From Daphnia carinata (taxonomy: Eukaryota; Arthropoda; Branchiopoda; Diplostraca; Daphniidae): 64,000 nt of DNA. Below are positions 11,108 to 23,533 of the stretch, piece by piece. The stretch covers positions 7,253,357 to 7,317,356 of the forward strand of contig NC_081340.1 of NCBI RefSeq assembly GCF_022539665.2, in the 5' to 3' direction. Position 1 is the first letter of the stretch. Every line of letters starts with the position of its first letter. The position numbers and the translations under genes were made by a program. The notes beneath the pieces are model-generated. The model ran no database searches. It saw only the letters and a list, made by a program, of their open reading frames with translations, and was not told the DNA's origin.

Positions 11108-13379
11108 TTAGTGAAGATCGGAATTCTTTACCATTCTTCTGACTCGTGTTCCTAATTTTTTAAACCAACTTCCAGGTTTTCTGTAATTCTTTTGGGTAGG
11201 AAATTGCTCTTTTTCCATCAAATCCATCAACTCTAAAATCTCCAAATTTTCCACATGCTGAACGAAATCCTCGTCCTTCGCTTCTACTTTAGTCATTGCA
11301 ATCTGAGATTTCTTATCCTCGGATCTCCCATCCAATAAATCAGTGGCAAAGTCACTGATAACCTTCCAGGCGTACTCAATGTCAGAATCTTTGGCATCTT
11401 GAGCACACACGCAGAATCGAATGACGAATCGGCCATGAATACAAGCTGGTACCATGTGCAGTTTACCGGAAGCATTGATATTAGCCAACAGCTTTTGGTT
11501 AAATTGATCTTCACCCTTGACTCGAAAGCACACCAATCCCATCTACAGAAAATCAAGGTCAACAATTACTTTCCCTAACTCCTTTTCTGGTAGAAAAGTT
11601 GAGCATAACATACCCGAACATTGTTGCAAACTTCGAAGCGCTCATCAGCTTTGACTAGGAGTTCGAAACATTTAGCTAGACGACAATGCTGGCGAATATA
11701 ATTTTGCAATCCTTCCACACCGTAATTGCGGATGACAAACCACAGCTTGAGGGCACGGAATCGACGGCTCAATGGAATACCCCAGTGCTGGAAAAAATGC
11801 ATGGCTACATGAGTATGGATTCAAAAATTTATTAATATTTTCGATTTACCCTGTAATCTATAGCTTTGTCGGAATGGCTATGCTGTAAATATAGCGGATC
11901 GACGACCATGGCTTGGGTCAGCTTAAAACGATCTTTTACCCTGTGATTAGATAAATCAATTACGTCTTCGTATAACAGTATAGATATTGATGAAGACTAA
12001 CCACATAGTGGAACAATCGAAGTTGGTCAGAAGCCACTTGTTTGGATTGGTATTAAATGACGTGGCGTACTCGATTCCCTCCATCAAATACTTGAATTCC
12101 GGGCAGATGAACGCATTGCCAGCGTAAGCAGCATCGACGTGAAGCCATGCCCCAGCCTCTTTAGCAACCGGACCTATCGAAATAAAAAAAGTTATACGAT
12201 TGCAACGGATATTAGTTGTCAAAGATAACAAGGATTTTGAGGATTTAGCTTGCCGATTTCGGCCAGATTGTCAAACGAGACGCAAGAGGTGGTTCCTAAT
12301 GTCGCTGACACGAAGAATGGGACCAAGCCCAAAGCTCGGTCTTCATCTATAGCCTGCAAATATCAAATGCGTTATTGAAATCAAAGGGAAAATATTAAAG
12401 AAATACCTTGGCTAACGTAGCACCACGCAAAGATAAATTCTCATCTGCCTCCAGAATGCGTAATTTTGTAAATGCAATCATTGCAGCCTTTTCTACGCAC
12501 GAATGAGCCTCCTTTGAACAATAGGCAACTAGCTTGGATAGCAGGACACCGTCCTCAGTGAATGGATCTAGAACTTTAAGTTCCTTTATTTTCTGGGCAC
12601 GGGCAGCTAGTAGAGATACCAACACACATTCACTAGCTGATGACTAAATGGAGCCATTCAAAAGAGATCGCGTTATTCAACCTTCCGATTAGTTTGTCGT
12701 TACTTAACACACAGAAACATTAATACCTGCATGACTCCACCACCTTTGTTGTCTGAAAAGGATAAAAACTCGCGCGGAAGACCAATCATTTGACCTACAT
12801 TAAAAGATTAATCAAAATCCAAATTTTGAAGCTAATTAAAATTTACCAAGCCAATCAAGAACGATAGTCTCCAATTCAGTACATGCAGGATTGGCGGCCT
12901 GTGCAAGATGTTTGAAATTAATTTAAAACGCCGCTTTGACAATCAAATTATTGGGCTAGTAGTTGCGATCATTATGCTTACCCAAGAGAAACCAATTGCC
13001 CCAATTCCATCAGATAACATATCACCGAGAATGGAGGGGAACGAATTACCCGATGGAAAGTAAGCGTGAAACCGCGGGTGCTGCCAGTGGGCCACCTATC
13101 GCAATCAAAACCAATGTAATGCCAAACCAGCGAACTATGACAGCCATTAACGATGCACAACAAAATGCTTGCACTTACACCAGGCATGATTTTAGTCTCG
13201 ACATCCGACATGATTTCCTTCCACTTTTCACCTTTTTTCGGTGCGTTTTTGGGAATCATTTCACGCAGATATCCCGGTTCAATTGACGGAGTCACACGTC
13301 TCTCTCCTATGGTTTCCATGTACTCGATGATGTAGTCTACCATCTCCCTGCCACGTTGGCGGAATTCTTCACTATCCAT
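11108..13379 (-). CDS. Tdc: Tyrosine decarboxylase
   Basis: Ten exons: 13379-13179, 13095-12982, 12898-12847, 12794-12727, 12643-12407, 12353-12254, 12173-12002, 11940-11850, 11787-11614 and 11542-11108, totalling 547 residues with all phases matching. This is a PLP-dependent group II decarboxylase: [41 protein letters not shown], and the PLP lysine in [17 protein letters not shown]. The stretches [20 protein letters not shown] and NTNPNKW fit invertebrate tyrosine decarboxylase better than Ddc or Hdc as I know those families. It makes tyramine, the precursor of octopamine. The intron 12180-12253 region uses a GC donor (G|GCAAGC). The C terminus ends in a basic tail ([12 protein letters not shown]). 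Confidence 0.92.
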
Positions 13380-13563
13380 CTCTTGTTGTTTCCTTGATGT
13401 TTGGCCTAATTTTGGTTAAAGTGAAGTGTTACCATCAAATTATTTAGATTGATTGTTATATTCTTAGACATTACGCAATCACAAGTCACAAGGGCTCCTA
13501 TGGTAATTCACGATTATTTGCACACTCCTCAATGCCTACTGCCGGTTGTTGAAGGAATCAGAG

Positions 13564-13571
13564 CTTTTATA
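13564..13571 (-). promoter_or_regulatory. TATA box of tyrosine decarboxylase gene
   Basis: TATAAAAG on the minus strand, about 190 bases upstream of the Tdc start codon. Confidence 0.5.
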
Positions 13572-13866
13572 GCCATCTAGAGCAGCACTGCAAGAAAGCC
13601 TGCCAAAGAAACCGTAATTAATAAGAAGTACACCGGTTGGCAGGAGAACGGGAAGGCGGGCTTACCAAAAACAGCAAAACCAAAAAATGAAAAAAAATTG
13701 GACAATGAGGGATCTTGTGGTTGAAGATAAACCAATTTGAATGCAAGATAGAAATAAGAATACTGTCATTTGTGCGAAATTGCTTTAATAGTGCAATATT
13801 TGGCATTTAAATCAAGGTAGGAAATAATGAGACTGACGTATTAGATTACGTAACTGACAGGTTTCG

Positions 13867-14077
13867 TTAGGACGCGTGATGAGAGAATACAGGTCGATTT
13901 CTAAAGAGAAGAAAATTAAGGGCAGTGCCCGATGTACCAGGATTTCGATGCGTTTGAAAGGTTGGGTGCATGGGCCACTTACGGACTTCCTAAACAAGAC
14001 GATGTTGGCCATTTCTGATCACGATGAATGAAAACATCAGAACACATGGCAACAAGAAAGGCCACGTTTAACGACAT
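13867..14077 (-). CDS. Candidate small secreted peptide
   Basis: A TATA motif (about 14129-14136) is followed about 55 bases later by an ATG at 14077. Exon 14077-13983 ends at a strong GTAAGT donor. A TTTAG acceptor before 13900 gives a short in-phase end at 13867. The product would be about 42 residues, starting MSLNVAFLVAMCSDVF, a weak signal-like leader. No family resemblance. It may simply be chance. Confidence 0.2.
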
Positions 14078-14079
14078 TC

Positions 14080-15190
14080 TCAGACTGCTGTGTGAGCTTG
14101 TCTGTAATCGATGCCACACATCCTGCCGTTTATAAACGTAATGACCTACCTAACCTTTTTCCTGCTAAAAGAGGTAGAGTTAGAAAAAAGATAACCCCAC
14201 CTCTCGAGCTTGAAGGAAAAGCTACGAAAACCAAACGGAAAATCCTCGTGGCAATACCATGCCCACCTTACAATGAGATCATTAAATTGTCATTAACTTT
14301 TGCTTAGAATGAAAACAAAGTAAACAAAATTCAAGGTTGATGGGGAGGGTTTACTTTCGATATACATTAAAGATATAGTGTCATACATCAACGATTTTTG
14401 CTAGCAATTTTTTAATTTCCGCATTATAAGGGAAATGCAGACATTCCGGGGTCGTGATTACGGAAGATGCCGATTGGTGGTTTCATTGTCATTCGTCCTA
14501 CATAATTATGTGTGCGAAATGTTCTTATTGAACCTTCACACGCCAAAATGAAACAAGAAAATGCAGTCGAGTGAGTTATATACAGTAAAATTGCACCACA
14601 GAAGGTGAATCTAAGATTGGGGTTTTTCCAATGTTAATCTTACGTATGCAGGAAATGGACTTTAATCAGCGGTTCGATTAAACTGAAGTACAATATGAAA
14701 TTATACAGTAAGAATACGTACCAATTGGCAATTGGATGAGTTACCTTGCACGAAGAACCTCCATTTTACGTAGGACTGTCGCCTCAAAGGTACGCAAAGT
14801 GTACGGGTATGGACGAAGGCAATTTAAATGAGTTTAGCCTTCGCTTAAGCAGCCATCGAGAACGCGGTGATCTGCTCAAGTGGTCTTACGTACGCCAACG
14901 TTGCTTAATGTACGCTCTACGTAACCGCCCGTATAAGGTAAACCATCAATCACACGTCCTTCGGGTGTCTTTCTCAAAGACGTTCCTACACGCAGTGAAA
15001 GTAACGGGTTTCTAGACACCTTGGACCACCGATTAATAACAGAATTTCGCGTGAGGTAATTCACGTGTAATCATGTTGCGGTTAAAAAAGAAGCAAACAC
15101 ATTTGGATAGACAGAAATTAAACAAATATTAAATATGATTGAAACGGCAATAGCTACCAGCAAACTAAATGAAATCCTTTCATTTGTTTC
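14080..15190. other. Intergenic, no gene seen
   Basis: Only unconvincing short frames. No repeat recognised. Confidence 0.5.
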
Positions 15191-16092
15191 TTAATATTTC
15201 TCTTTACTGGTCTCGGAATCGTCTTCTTTCCCAAAATCAATTGAATCACCCTTGGATGGCTTTGATGCAATAGACAGACCAGCCATCATGGAGGGACTTG
15301 ATATTACCGGCAAACTAACAGGAACGGTCGATAAAACATTAGTTAAAGGAGCTGGTTCCTTTAATTTGGCATGGCAGGTATCGTGGCATTGATACGTGCA
15401 ATACTTGTCGTTCCGACAGTTTCGAAGGCATTTTGGCAATAAAATGCCCACCATTTGCTGTCCATCGCCCTTATCCTCTTCATCGGCAACGAACGTCGAA
15501 TCGCAGAACTTTGCGCAACTGCTCTGAGTCGCTTTGCAGATCTTAACGCAATCCTCCCGGCCGTCGCACGTTGAATGGCAAATACGTTGGGAAACTTTGC
15601 AAAGATCTTTGCATTTGGACACGATGAAATCACGGCAAAGCTCAACAGGTTTAACAGGGATTTGGAATCCTTGGGGCAAACCGGCATGAAAGACTTCCGC
15701 CGGAATGGGATTTTTAGGTTTGTTGGGGTTCGTGATGTTTACCATGATAGTTTTCTTGATTGGTTTGCCAGAGGATGGCAATCCCAGATTGCCGTTTTCT
15801 TTTAGGAATGCAGCCACGTTGCCGAGATTCAATTTCAGTGGTGGCAATCCGTTTGCGGGGAACGTGAAGTTGATGTTTAACTCCATTGGAGGTTTTAGAA
15901 TTTCTTTGTTGTTGAAATTGTTACTGCTGTAAGTATTTGAGGGAGACTTGAAATCCTTGGCAGCGTTCAGTTGTGCAACCAGACAAGTAACAATTGAAAA
16001 ACATAGCCAAATTTCCATCTAGATTAGAGAAAAAATGATTGAAATAAGAACAAATGAGTTTGGTTTGCGGATTTAATTATTACCTTTAACAT
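15191..16092 (-). CDS. Secreted cysteine-rich protein
   Basis: Two coding exons, 16092-16084 (MLK) and 16018-15191. Alternatively the second Met at 16018 is the start (275 residues). The signal peptide is MEIWLCFSIVTCLVAQLNA. A Pro/Asn-rich region follows. A compact cysteine block then spans roughly residues 128-215 of the second exon, with many closely spaced Cys (CRDFIVSKCKDLCKV.., CHSTCDGREDCVKICKA, CLRNCRNDKYCTYQCHDTC). It ends in an acidic tail. The block resembles a disulfide-rich extracellular domain, but I do not recognise the family. Confidence 0.75.
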
Positions 16093-16176
16093 CCTAATGG
16101 ACGGACAGAAGAGAGACAGCACAAATTGAAAAGGAGGATAGCTGCTGAATGACAATATAGTTACATGTTCAGCTTG

Positions 16177-16183
16177 TTTTATA
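16177..16183 (-). promoter_or_regulatory. TATA box
   Basis: TATAAAA on the minus strand, about 85 bases before the upstream ATG of the Cys-rich protein gene. Confidence 0.5.
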
Positions 16184-16199
16184 GACGCAAGTGAATCAA

Positions 16200-16888
16200 C
16201 TGATTACCTTTTCCTAAGAAACCATTAAATTAATTACCCTTTCGTTGATGAAATCCTTAGGTGGAACTATAGAATCTGGGAAATTTCGAATCCATTTCTA
16301 GGAACTCGTTGATACCATCAAGGATGGTGCTGACACTGTCTGTTCACGGGATTAATGTTGATCACTAGTAATTCAATTTGATGATTACGTTTAATCGCAT
16401 TACAACTGATGAAATACGTAATTTTGTATTAAATGGGCGGTTGAGGTCTCAGGCACTGCGCGTTCCAGTCTCCTAAAACGCGCAACGCTTTTCCAATTCC
16501 TCACTTAGCATTCATCAGATACATCTTGATAAATCAAATAAATGAATAACATTAAATGTTCAACTGCTCTCCTTGTTATATTTAAATTTCAGTTTACCAT
16601 TCAAGAACTATAGTTGTAGAAAAAAGAACTTTGTTTATAGAACTACGTTCTGAAGACTTTCTTTAACTTCATGTCAAACGATTGTATTCGTATTAGATTT
16701 TGCGTTTACGGGACGAAATCCATTTAGAATAGAGCATTTGCTGATTGTTCTAAGCTTTACGAATTCTTCAACAAAGACATTGAATGAAGGCCGTATTAAG
16801 ATAATCTGTCGTATATTTTAAGAATCAGTCAACATTCATACAATTAATCAAATATCACGAGACGATTTTATGGCATTTAAAAAAATCA
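16200..16888. other. Intergenic, no gene seen
   Basis: AT-rich. No exon or repeat recognised. Confidence 0.5.
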
Positions 16889-17528
16889 CTATATGTATTG
16901 CGACGGCACCTCATCTTCCGGCGTGATTGGCGTTCGATCTGAATTTTTGAAACGAACACGTAGTTAATAAACTTTCTTTAAAAAAAAATATAAAAAATAT
17001 ACCATCAGCTAGTTGTTTGTTATTCACGTCTGGATAGCGATTGTAATCCATGTAGACATTTGGCATTGGAGGAAGTAGAGGTGCTGATGGCATAGTTTGT
17101 GGTAACGTCTGTACAGCTTGTGGTTGATAAGCAGGCGCTGGAGTTGCAACAGGCAAGTACGCAGGATTTGGCCGCTCTTGAAGTGGACTACAAGGCTGTT
17201 GGGGATACTGGGCATCCAACGATTGGCATGGATTTACCACTGGTGGAGATCCTACTACTGCTGGTGGTGCGACTGCCCCGACCTCGCTACCCAGGGCGGA
17301 CATTGGAGCATACAAAAATTGCCTAACATCCGGAACAGGTTGTTCCTGACCTTGTCCAGTCACAGAGAACAAATGCCCAACAAAACAGACTAGAAGACCA
17401 GCTAGCAAAACAGTCTATTTTAAAAACAAAATATTAATAAAATGTGACGAAATATGATGACAGAATAAAAATATTGAAAGAAAGTGAAACACAAAGAAAA
17501 AAAAACTTTAATTTCATACCTTGGCCAT
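16889..17528 (-). CDS. Secreted proline-rich protein
   Basis: Three exons, 17528-17520 (MAK), 17414-17003 and 16938-16889, give 156 residues. The signal peptide is MAKTVLLAGLLVCFVGHLFS. The mature part is rich in Pro, Val and Gln, with blocks such as PVPDVRQFLYAPMSALG and ATPAPAYQPQAVQ, and ends TPEDEVPSQYI. The first exon carries only three codons, the same layout as the other secreted genes here. A TATA box lies at 17571-17578. No domain recognised; an extracellular matrix or hemolymph protein is a guess. It is divergent from the next Pro-rich gene, which may share its origin. Confidence 0.75.
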
Positions 17529-17570
17529 CCTTGAGCACGATAGAACGAAGGCTGGTGGAAGTGTGGGCGG

Positions 17571-17578
17571 CTTTTATA
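17571..17578 (-). promoter_or_regulatory. TATA box
   Basis: TATAAAAG on the minus strand, about 43 bases upstream of the ATG of the Pro-rich protein gene. Confidence 0.55.
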
Positions 17579-17973
17579 CCTGAGACGGCACTGTACATTT
17601 GTCACCTCAGGTGGAAAATAATGAAACCAAAAAAATACGAACCCATCCTTTTCTGAACTATATACGCCCCCTTAATACGCCGTCGGGAAGGTCTTACAGA
17701 AAATGCACGTGACAATTTTCGTTTAATAATAAAGTACTGACCAAAGTATCTTAACTAATCTTTGATTAAATAGTCAATTAAAAACCAGCTTATTAATTTG
17801 ATAAGCCAAAGTGTGTGATAATGCAAACAATCTCAAATTTCCAAAAACTCATTTGTATTTCCTCTTTAAAGCACAAGCATAGTCTTATACTTCCTAGAAT
17901 TTTACCTGATTTATTTAAATATGAACTAAATGTCCTGTTTCGTGGTAACCGAGATTTCACAGATCAGAACGGG

Positions 17974-17980
17974 TATAAGA
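17974..17980 (+). promoter_or_regulatory. TATA-like box with TCAGT initiator
   Basis: TATAAGA, followed about 35 bases later by an arthropod-type initiator TCAGT near 18009. Confidence 0.4.
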
Positions 17981-18101
17981 AAAGCCGCTTCACACTGTTA
18001 CAGCATCATTCAGTTTTTATCCATTCAAGAATAACACGTGTACACCATCAAAACCTTATTTTACTTGAATAATAACAACGTTCATCTATCAAGTGTTAGA
18101 T

Positions 18102-18975
18102 ATGGCGATTCAAAGACTAGTTTTCTGTTTTGCCTCGCTGGTGGTTCTGACTGCCAGTCCGGCCCACTGTGCTCCTCAAGGCTTCATGACGAACTTTGGC
18201 TGGCCTGGCCAGCCAGACTATACTCCACGTCTTCCAGCCCAAGCTTTCATGCCAACTGAAACTGTACCTAACCCGGCACCTGCAATGCCCAGCCTTTGGT
18301 CACCGCCAGCAGTTGCAGAACCAACGATCAGACAAACGGACGTGGCCGTTCAACCGCCTAAATTGCATAAGCAGTTCCCTGTTCCTCAATCTCGTCTAGC
18401 GAATGGATCAGCCAATCGGCTCTCTAAACAGCAAACTAGTAAGTAATCAACATAATATGCACGGTTTTTTATGTTAATTGATCCGCTTCCCTTCCAGAAA
18501 TCAACGTCGAGCAAGTCACAACAGAAAAGCCGGTTTCTGATAATAACACTGAGGTAAGGAAACCAATCAACGCGGTTGAGTCAGCAGTTGTGCCAGAGGA
18601 AAAACCTCAACTTCCAAAACTAGCCACAAAACTAACTCCGGAAGAAGAAACGGACGATCAGCGATTGTTGGAATTTATTCCGGCCGGAGTTGCTGCTTTG
18701 GGGGCCGCTTTGGGTCGTGAAGGATGTCGTTTGAAAGCCGCCTGTCTCGCAGGGGGACTGATACCTTCTTCTATTCAGGGTCGTGACATGATGTTACTGT
18801 AAGTTTAAATTTTGGGAGCGTGCAAAATTGATTCTGTTTTACAAATTTCATCTTTTGTGGATCGTTCTGTAGAGCCGCCGAAACACTAGTACCTACCGAA
18901 TGGAAAGAAGTGTTCCAAGCAGCCAAGTCGAGCATGATTGAAAGACAAGACTGCAGCAGCTTCACTTGTTTCTGA
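18102..18975 (+). CDS. Secreted Pro-rich protein with small C-terminal Cys region
   Basis: Three exons, 18102-18438, 18498-18798 and 18873-18975, give 246 residues in consistent phase (1 then 2). The signal peptide is MAIQRLVFCFASLVVLTASPAHC. The first half is Pro-rich (GQPDYTPRLPAQAFMPTE). A Lys/Glu-rich linker follows. The C-terminal part, about residues 175-246, is folded-looking, with four cysteines (EGCRLKAAC and QDCSSFTCF) and the segment FIPAGVAALGAALG. The family is not recognised. Confidence 0.75.
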
Positions 18976-19424
18976 ACTGAAAGCGAAAACCCTGGTTTTC
19001 TAGTACCTTAATTATTTAACATTTTAATATATGCAATGTACGTCTTGACAACTGTGATGCTGTAACAGCGAAAAATGCAGTAATAAAACAAAATGGCTAT
19101 TTAAAAATGTGAATACATTTGCATAAACGTTGATGATCGTGTTAGAAAACTTTGATGAATTGTGATAAAGGTTAAAAACATAACGATATCGAATGAAACT
19201 AGAAATTCAATAGTGATCGGCTTAACACTGTTCGTTGGTGAAATATGGCCTTAAATATTTGTACCATTAGATATATAGGTACCGAATCGGGAACCGATTA
19301 TTAGAGTAGCAACTTGGGCATTAACGAAAGAGCTGGGAACGGCGTATAAAAATAAAAATTATGATAAACCAAACGCCGTTAACGTGTGTCATCGACAGTC
19401 TTTCATTGATTTATCACAGTAAGA
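18976..19424. other. Intergenic with promoter-like motif
   Basis: Contains a TATAAAAAT motif near 19343, but no plus-strand gene follows before the SLC6 last exon. Nothing else seen. Confidence 0.4.
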
Positions 19425-22334
19425 TCAATCCTGATTAAAGAGTCGTGGGAAAAAGCGAGGGAGTATGGGCACCCATATCCTGGAAGCGTAACTCTTCACG
19501 TATTGAGGATTTTGGGTTTTGTGCCATTCCAGACGATGTGCAGGATTTCTCGGTCCCCAATCTTTGGTCGGTTTCAAACTATTTTTGATCCGCTATTTTA
19601 ATACAAAACATAATACACCGAATTAAATCTCAAACTAAAAGGAATGTCGACGTTGCTCAATAAAGTACCTCAATTACAGTGAATCCTTCTTGTTTGTAAA
19701 CGACGTACACAGCCCATAAAGGTAACTGAAGTAGAGCTAATGCCGCCAGAAACCAGCCAAAGCCTGAAACCAGCCAAATTTGAATAAAAGATTACCATTG
19801 CTATACATGGGCAAAGAACGAACCGGTGGCTGCTGAAGGATAAATGTAATCTCCATCTCTGAGAGCTTTGTAGGTAGCCATAGCGTAACTGAAGATGAAG
19901 ATGAGCACAATCGGAATGACGTAAGCCCAAGTGATCTTCCAGTAGGCGCTTAGCTTGATGCCCAACATGAATTCAATGTCACGAACGAAACGATCCAGTC
20001 CGTAGATCCAGCAAACGCCGACCGTTTGGACGACGACCATGAGATAGATGATGAAATCACCTCCAAGGGTACCGACGATGTCCATGATAATCAAACCGCC
20101 CTTTAAGCAGATAAAAAAATTTCAATTGCGAAACTGGTTTTCAATCGATTGTAGAGACTTACGGGGGTGACGTAGACTAATCCCGAAAAGAATCCGATGA
20201 CGCCCACAACTGTGACGACAATCCAACGTTTCCAGTGGGGAAAATCGTCACAAATAATGGTGACGACACAACCGGTTAACGACACTGCACTACCAACTCC
20301 CAACGTCAACAACATTACGAAGAAAAGCACCGAAAATAGCTTTTAAAAAAGAAAATGTAAATTTAAGGATGCAAAGAGCTTTGGAAATTTGTAGTTTATA
20401 TACCTGTGGAACGTACTCGAACTTTGCAATGGCATCTGGATAACTAATAAACGCCAACCCGGTACTAGCGGTCACAACTTCAGGCACGTTCTTTCCCGAC
20501 TCGTGTGCCAAGTTGCCCAAAATGGCGAAGATTGTGACACCACCGAGAAAGCTGGTCGCCGTATCCATGATGCTAATAATCATAGCATCCCTGAATGTTC
20601 AGGGGGAAAAAAATACATTAAATCAAATCGAACAATCTGCATATTGTTACTGTTACCTGTAAATATTTTGTCGGAACGAATTGTAACTGGAAAACATAAT
20701 AATCGGACCAAAACCGACCGACAGTGAAAAGAAACATTGTCCAACAGCAGCGTACCAAGTCTGTTGCAAATTATTGCAGTTGTATATCAATCCATTATGT
20801 AATGTAGTAGCATTATACGTACGTTGACGTCAAGGAGTTTTGGCCAGTCAGGTTTGATGAAATAGAGAATGCCATCAGAGGCGCCTTCTAATGTAACCCC
20901 ACGAATAAGCAGAGTGATCAGAACGACATATGGAAAGAGGGCTGTAAAATAGGCAACTTTTCCTGAGGATTCAACCTTAATTATTTCAAGATATTGATTT
21001 AATTTTAGATAGAACAGATATAAGACTGCTCTACGTTACCCCTTTCATTAGAATTGCACAAATCATGATCCACGCAAGAAGCAAACAGAGAGACAACTTC
21101 CAGTCGGGCGATCCGATCCCATCGTCGATTGAACTGATTTTCTTCATCACCTCATCGCTACATAAGAAATTCACGAATTACATTTCGTTAAATAAGTAAA
21201 AACTATGTGTTACATACTTGAAATAGATGTCAGACGAAGATTTGAATCCAGTTGTGTTAAAATCAGTCAGATTGGAGTTTGCATTGCTGTTGTAGCACGT
21301 CGAGAACGAGGCCCAATTAAGATCGCAGACCGTCCAAGGTAAAACCGTTTGGAACGATGCGAAGAAGTAGAACAATGATATGGCAATCAAAACGCAGTAG
21401 AAAGTAACAACGAACCACGTCGCAAGCGCTTGACCATAACCCACACCTATTGTTTCAAAGGTATATAATTAATTGAGGATTTACGGAAGGTGAAACGTCG
21501 TTTCCGAAGTGAAGGGGGGTACCTTTCAAGATGGGGACCATTTCCCAGACCTTGACACTGCCGTAGCTCGAAAACTGTCCCATGGCCATCTCCAAAAAGT
21601 AGAGCGGTTTGCCAATAACAAGCAAAACAATCAGATAAGGAATGAGAAACGCTCCGCCGCCGTTCTTGTAGGCAGTATAAGGGAAACGCCAAACATTACC
21701 TTAAAAAAAAAAAAAAATTTGAATCATTTGATGTCTGTTTGAAAAATTTAAAATTACCTAAGCCAACAGACATGGCAATGCAAGACATTAGAAATTCGAC
21801 CGGATTTCCCCAAGTCTGCCGCTCAGCCGCTTGTCCGTCATCCATCGCCATCGGCGACACCTGTTTCACATTGTTTAAATAATTTCCGCTTTAGGAAAAA
21901 AAATGAACTATTTAAATACCTGAATAACTGACGTGGCCGTTCGGTCAGGGGCAGGAACGCTGGAAGCAAATCCATTGTCTTGAACGAATCCGGAATTGGC
22001 AAATCCGAGAGGTTGTTGAGACGATTCCTAAACAAACAGTAGAATAACGGATATGCTTTACGTAGTGCTAAATTCCTTCCCAAAAAATAGACAAATTTTC
22101 CCATTTTTAGTTTTATTTTGTTTGACATCCGGGCGGTCCCGCCATTCATCAACAATGCACGCTTTCGAAATCCGGTTTTAAAAAAATTGGGCGAACGAAC
22201 AATAAGTTTAAGATCGCTATTTAGTTATGCGTGACATTTATATTTGAATAACGATTCGATCGAGCGGATTTGAATGGATGAAAAAATAAACGAACCCTGT
22301 TTGTGGTTTTCTCCTTCGTATTCGAAACGGCCAT
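19425..22334 (-). CDS. SLC6-family sodium-dependent amino acid transporter (paralogue A)
   Basis: Thirteen exons, first to last: 22334-22296, 22027-21920, 21860-21758, 21699-21523, 21446-21218, 21157-21040, 20975-20823, 20760-20657, 20590-20404, 20339-20163, 20100-19824, 19763-19669 and 19592-19425. They total 644 residues, all in phase. The fold is a twelve-helix sodium-coupled carrier. TM1 has [12 protein letters not shown], followed by [19 protein letters not shown] glycosylated extracellular loop has several Asn-x-Ser/Thr sites and two Cys. Later come [16 protein letters not shown] and [14 protein letters not shown]. The group looks like invertebrate nutrient amino acid transporters (NAAT) or glycine transporters; the substrate cannot be told. 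It lies 1.2 kb downstream of paralogue B, same strand. Confidence 0.9.
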
Positions 22335-23533
22335 GATTCTGACTTTTCACGGAAACAATATAAAGTTAGCGTGACGGTTGCACCAAAAAAAAAGCAGGAG
22401 ACAATTCGTTGTTGTTACCTTAGCGACTAGCAAATGAAAACTGTTGCACTCGAGGGTTGACCGTGCACTGTCTTCGTTCCGCGACTATTGCTGATATATA
22501 CGACATAACCTTCGCATTGCTCACTCGCGGGATTTTCACTTGAACGCCTAGAGCCATTCTGGTCCATATCTACGTAGTGTTTTGCATAAATGTACGTCAT
22601 TCGCTTCCAAAAACTGGTTCTCTGTTCTTGTAACTACTCCCCCTATTTGATAATAATTATCCTGGAACATTACTAAAAAGATTATACAGGTAGGAAATAG
22701 CAGATTTGTGTCTGGTATTCCATTTTCTCTGGTAAAAAAAAATAAAAAACAAGGTAATTTTCAAACATGGCATGCAAAATATACGGTCGCCCTTGAACAT
22801 TAAAAAAAAAGAGAATGTCTCCAACCTTTTTTTATGCCTCTCCGTATGTTGATTCGTTTCTCCCGTGAGCGATGCAAGGTTTTCTTTCAGATGTTATCAA
22901 GGATGAACTTTCTTGGGATGCGTCATTGCATTAGCATAAACTGGGGAAGACCCCATGGCCGTCGGGTTGGCATAAAAACCCACCTCGAAAGGAGTAAGAT
23001 GGGTTTTTCCCTTGAAAGTTTCCACGATGGCTTGCCCTATGTTTCCTTTGACATATACCTGTTACAGTTGTAAAACGCATTTCCTCCGAAAAGAAAATTC
23101 CGGTACGTCGTGACGATATTTGCATAGCCACCGGAAGTCAGCGTCTTAATAGGAGATGTTTTGCGTCTGTCGAAACCTCTCCTGTCTCACGTACCTTTTA
23201 ATTAAGAAAAAACAAAACAAAAAGAAGATATGGTTATGCTTGAAATGTCAAGGTTTATTACCTTCTTTTTCACGCGGGAGTCTTGGTACAACTTGCGATG
23301 GCAGCAAACAAGTCGTGATGAAATCCGGTTTTCTAAAAATAATTAGTTGATGGCCCAGCAATTCTTTTATCCCCCAAAATCCGCTAATCTCTGTGTATAG
23401 TAAAACGATCAAGGACATTAACTGTACAATAGTCCACGATAAAATGAAAGAACAAGGACACATGAATTTTAAAAAAATTCGTTTCATTGAAAAAAATTGA
23501 AAAGGATTCAACATCGTGGGACGTCGCTTTGTT
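22335..23533. other. Intergenic between SLC6 paralogues
   Basis: Upstream region of paralogue A. A minus-strand TATATA motif lies near 22500. No additional gene recognised. Confidence 0.5.

Noticed and set aside
11108-13379. Dopa decarboxylase or histidine decarboxylase identity
   Set aside because: Stretches around [11 protein letters not shown] and [15 protein letters not shown] agree better with tyrosine decarboxylase as known from insects.
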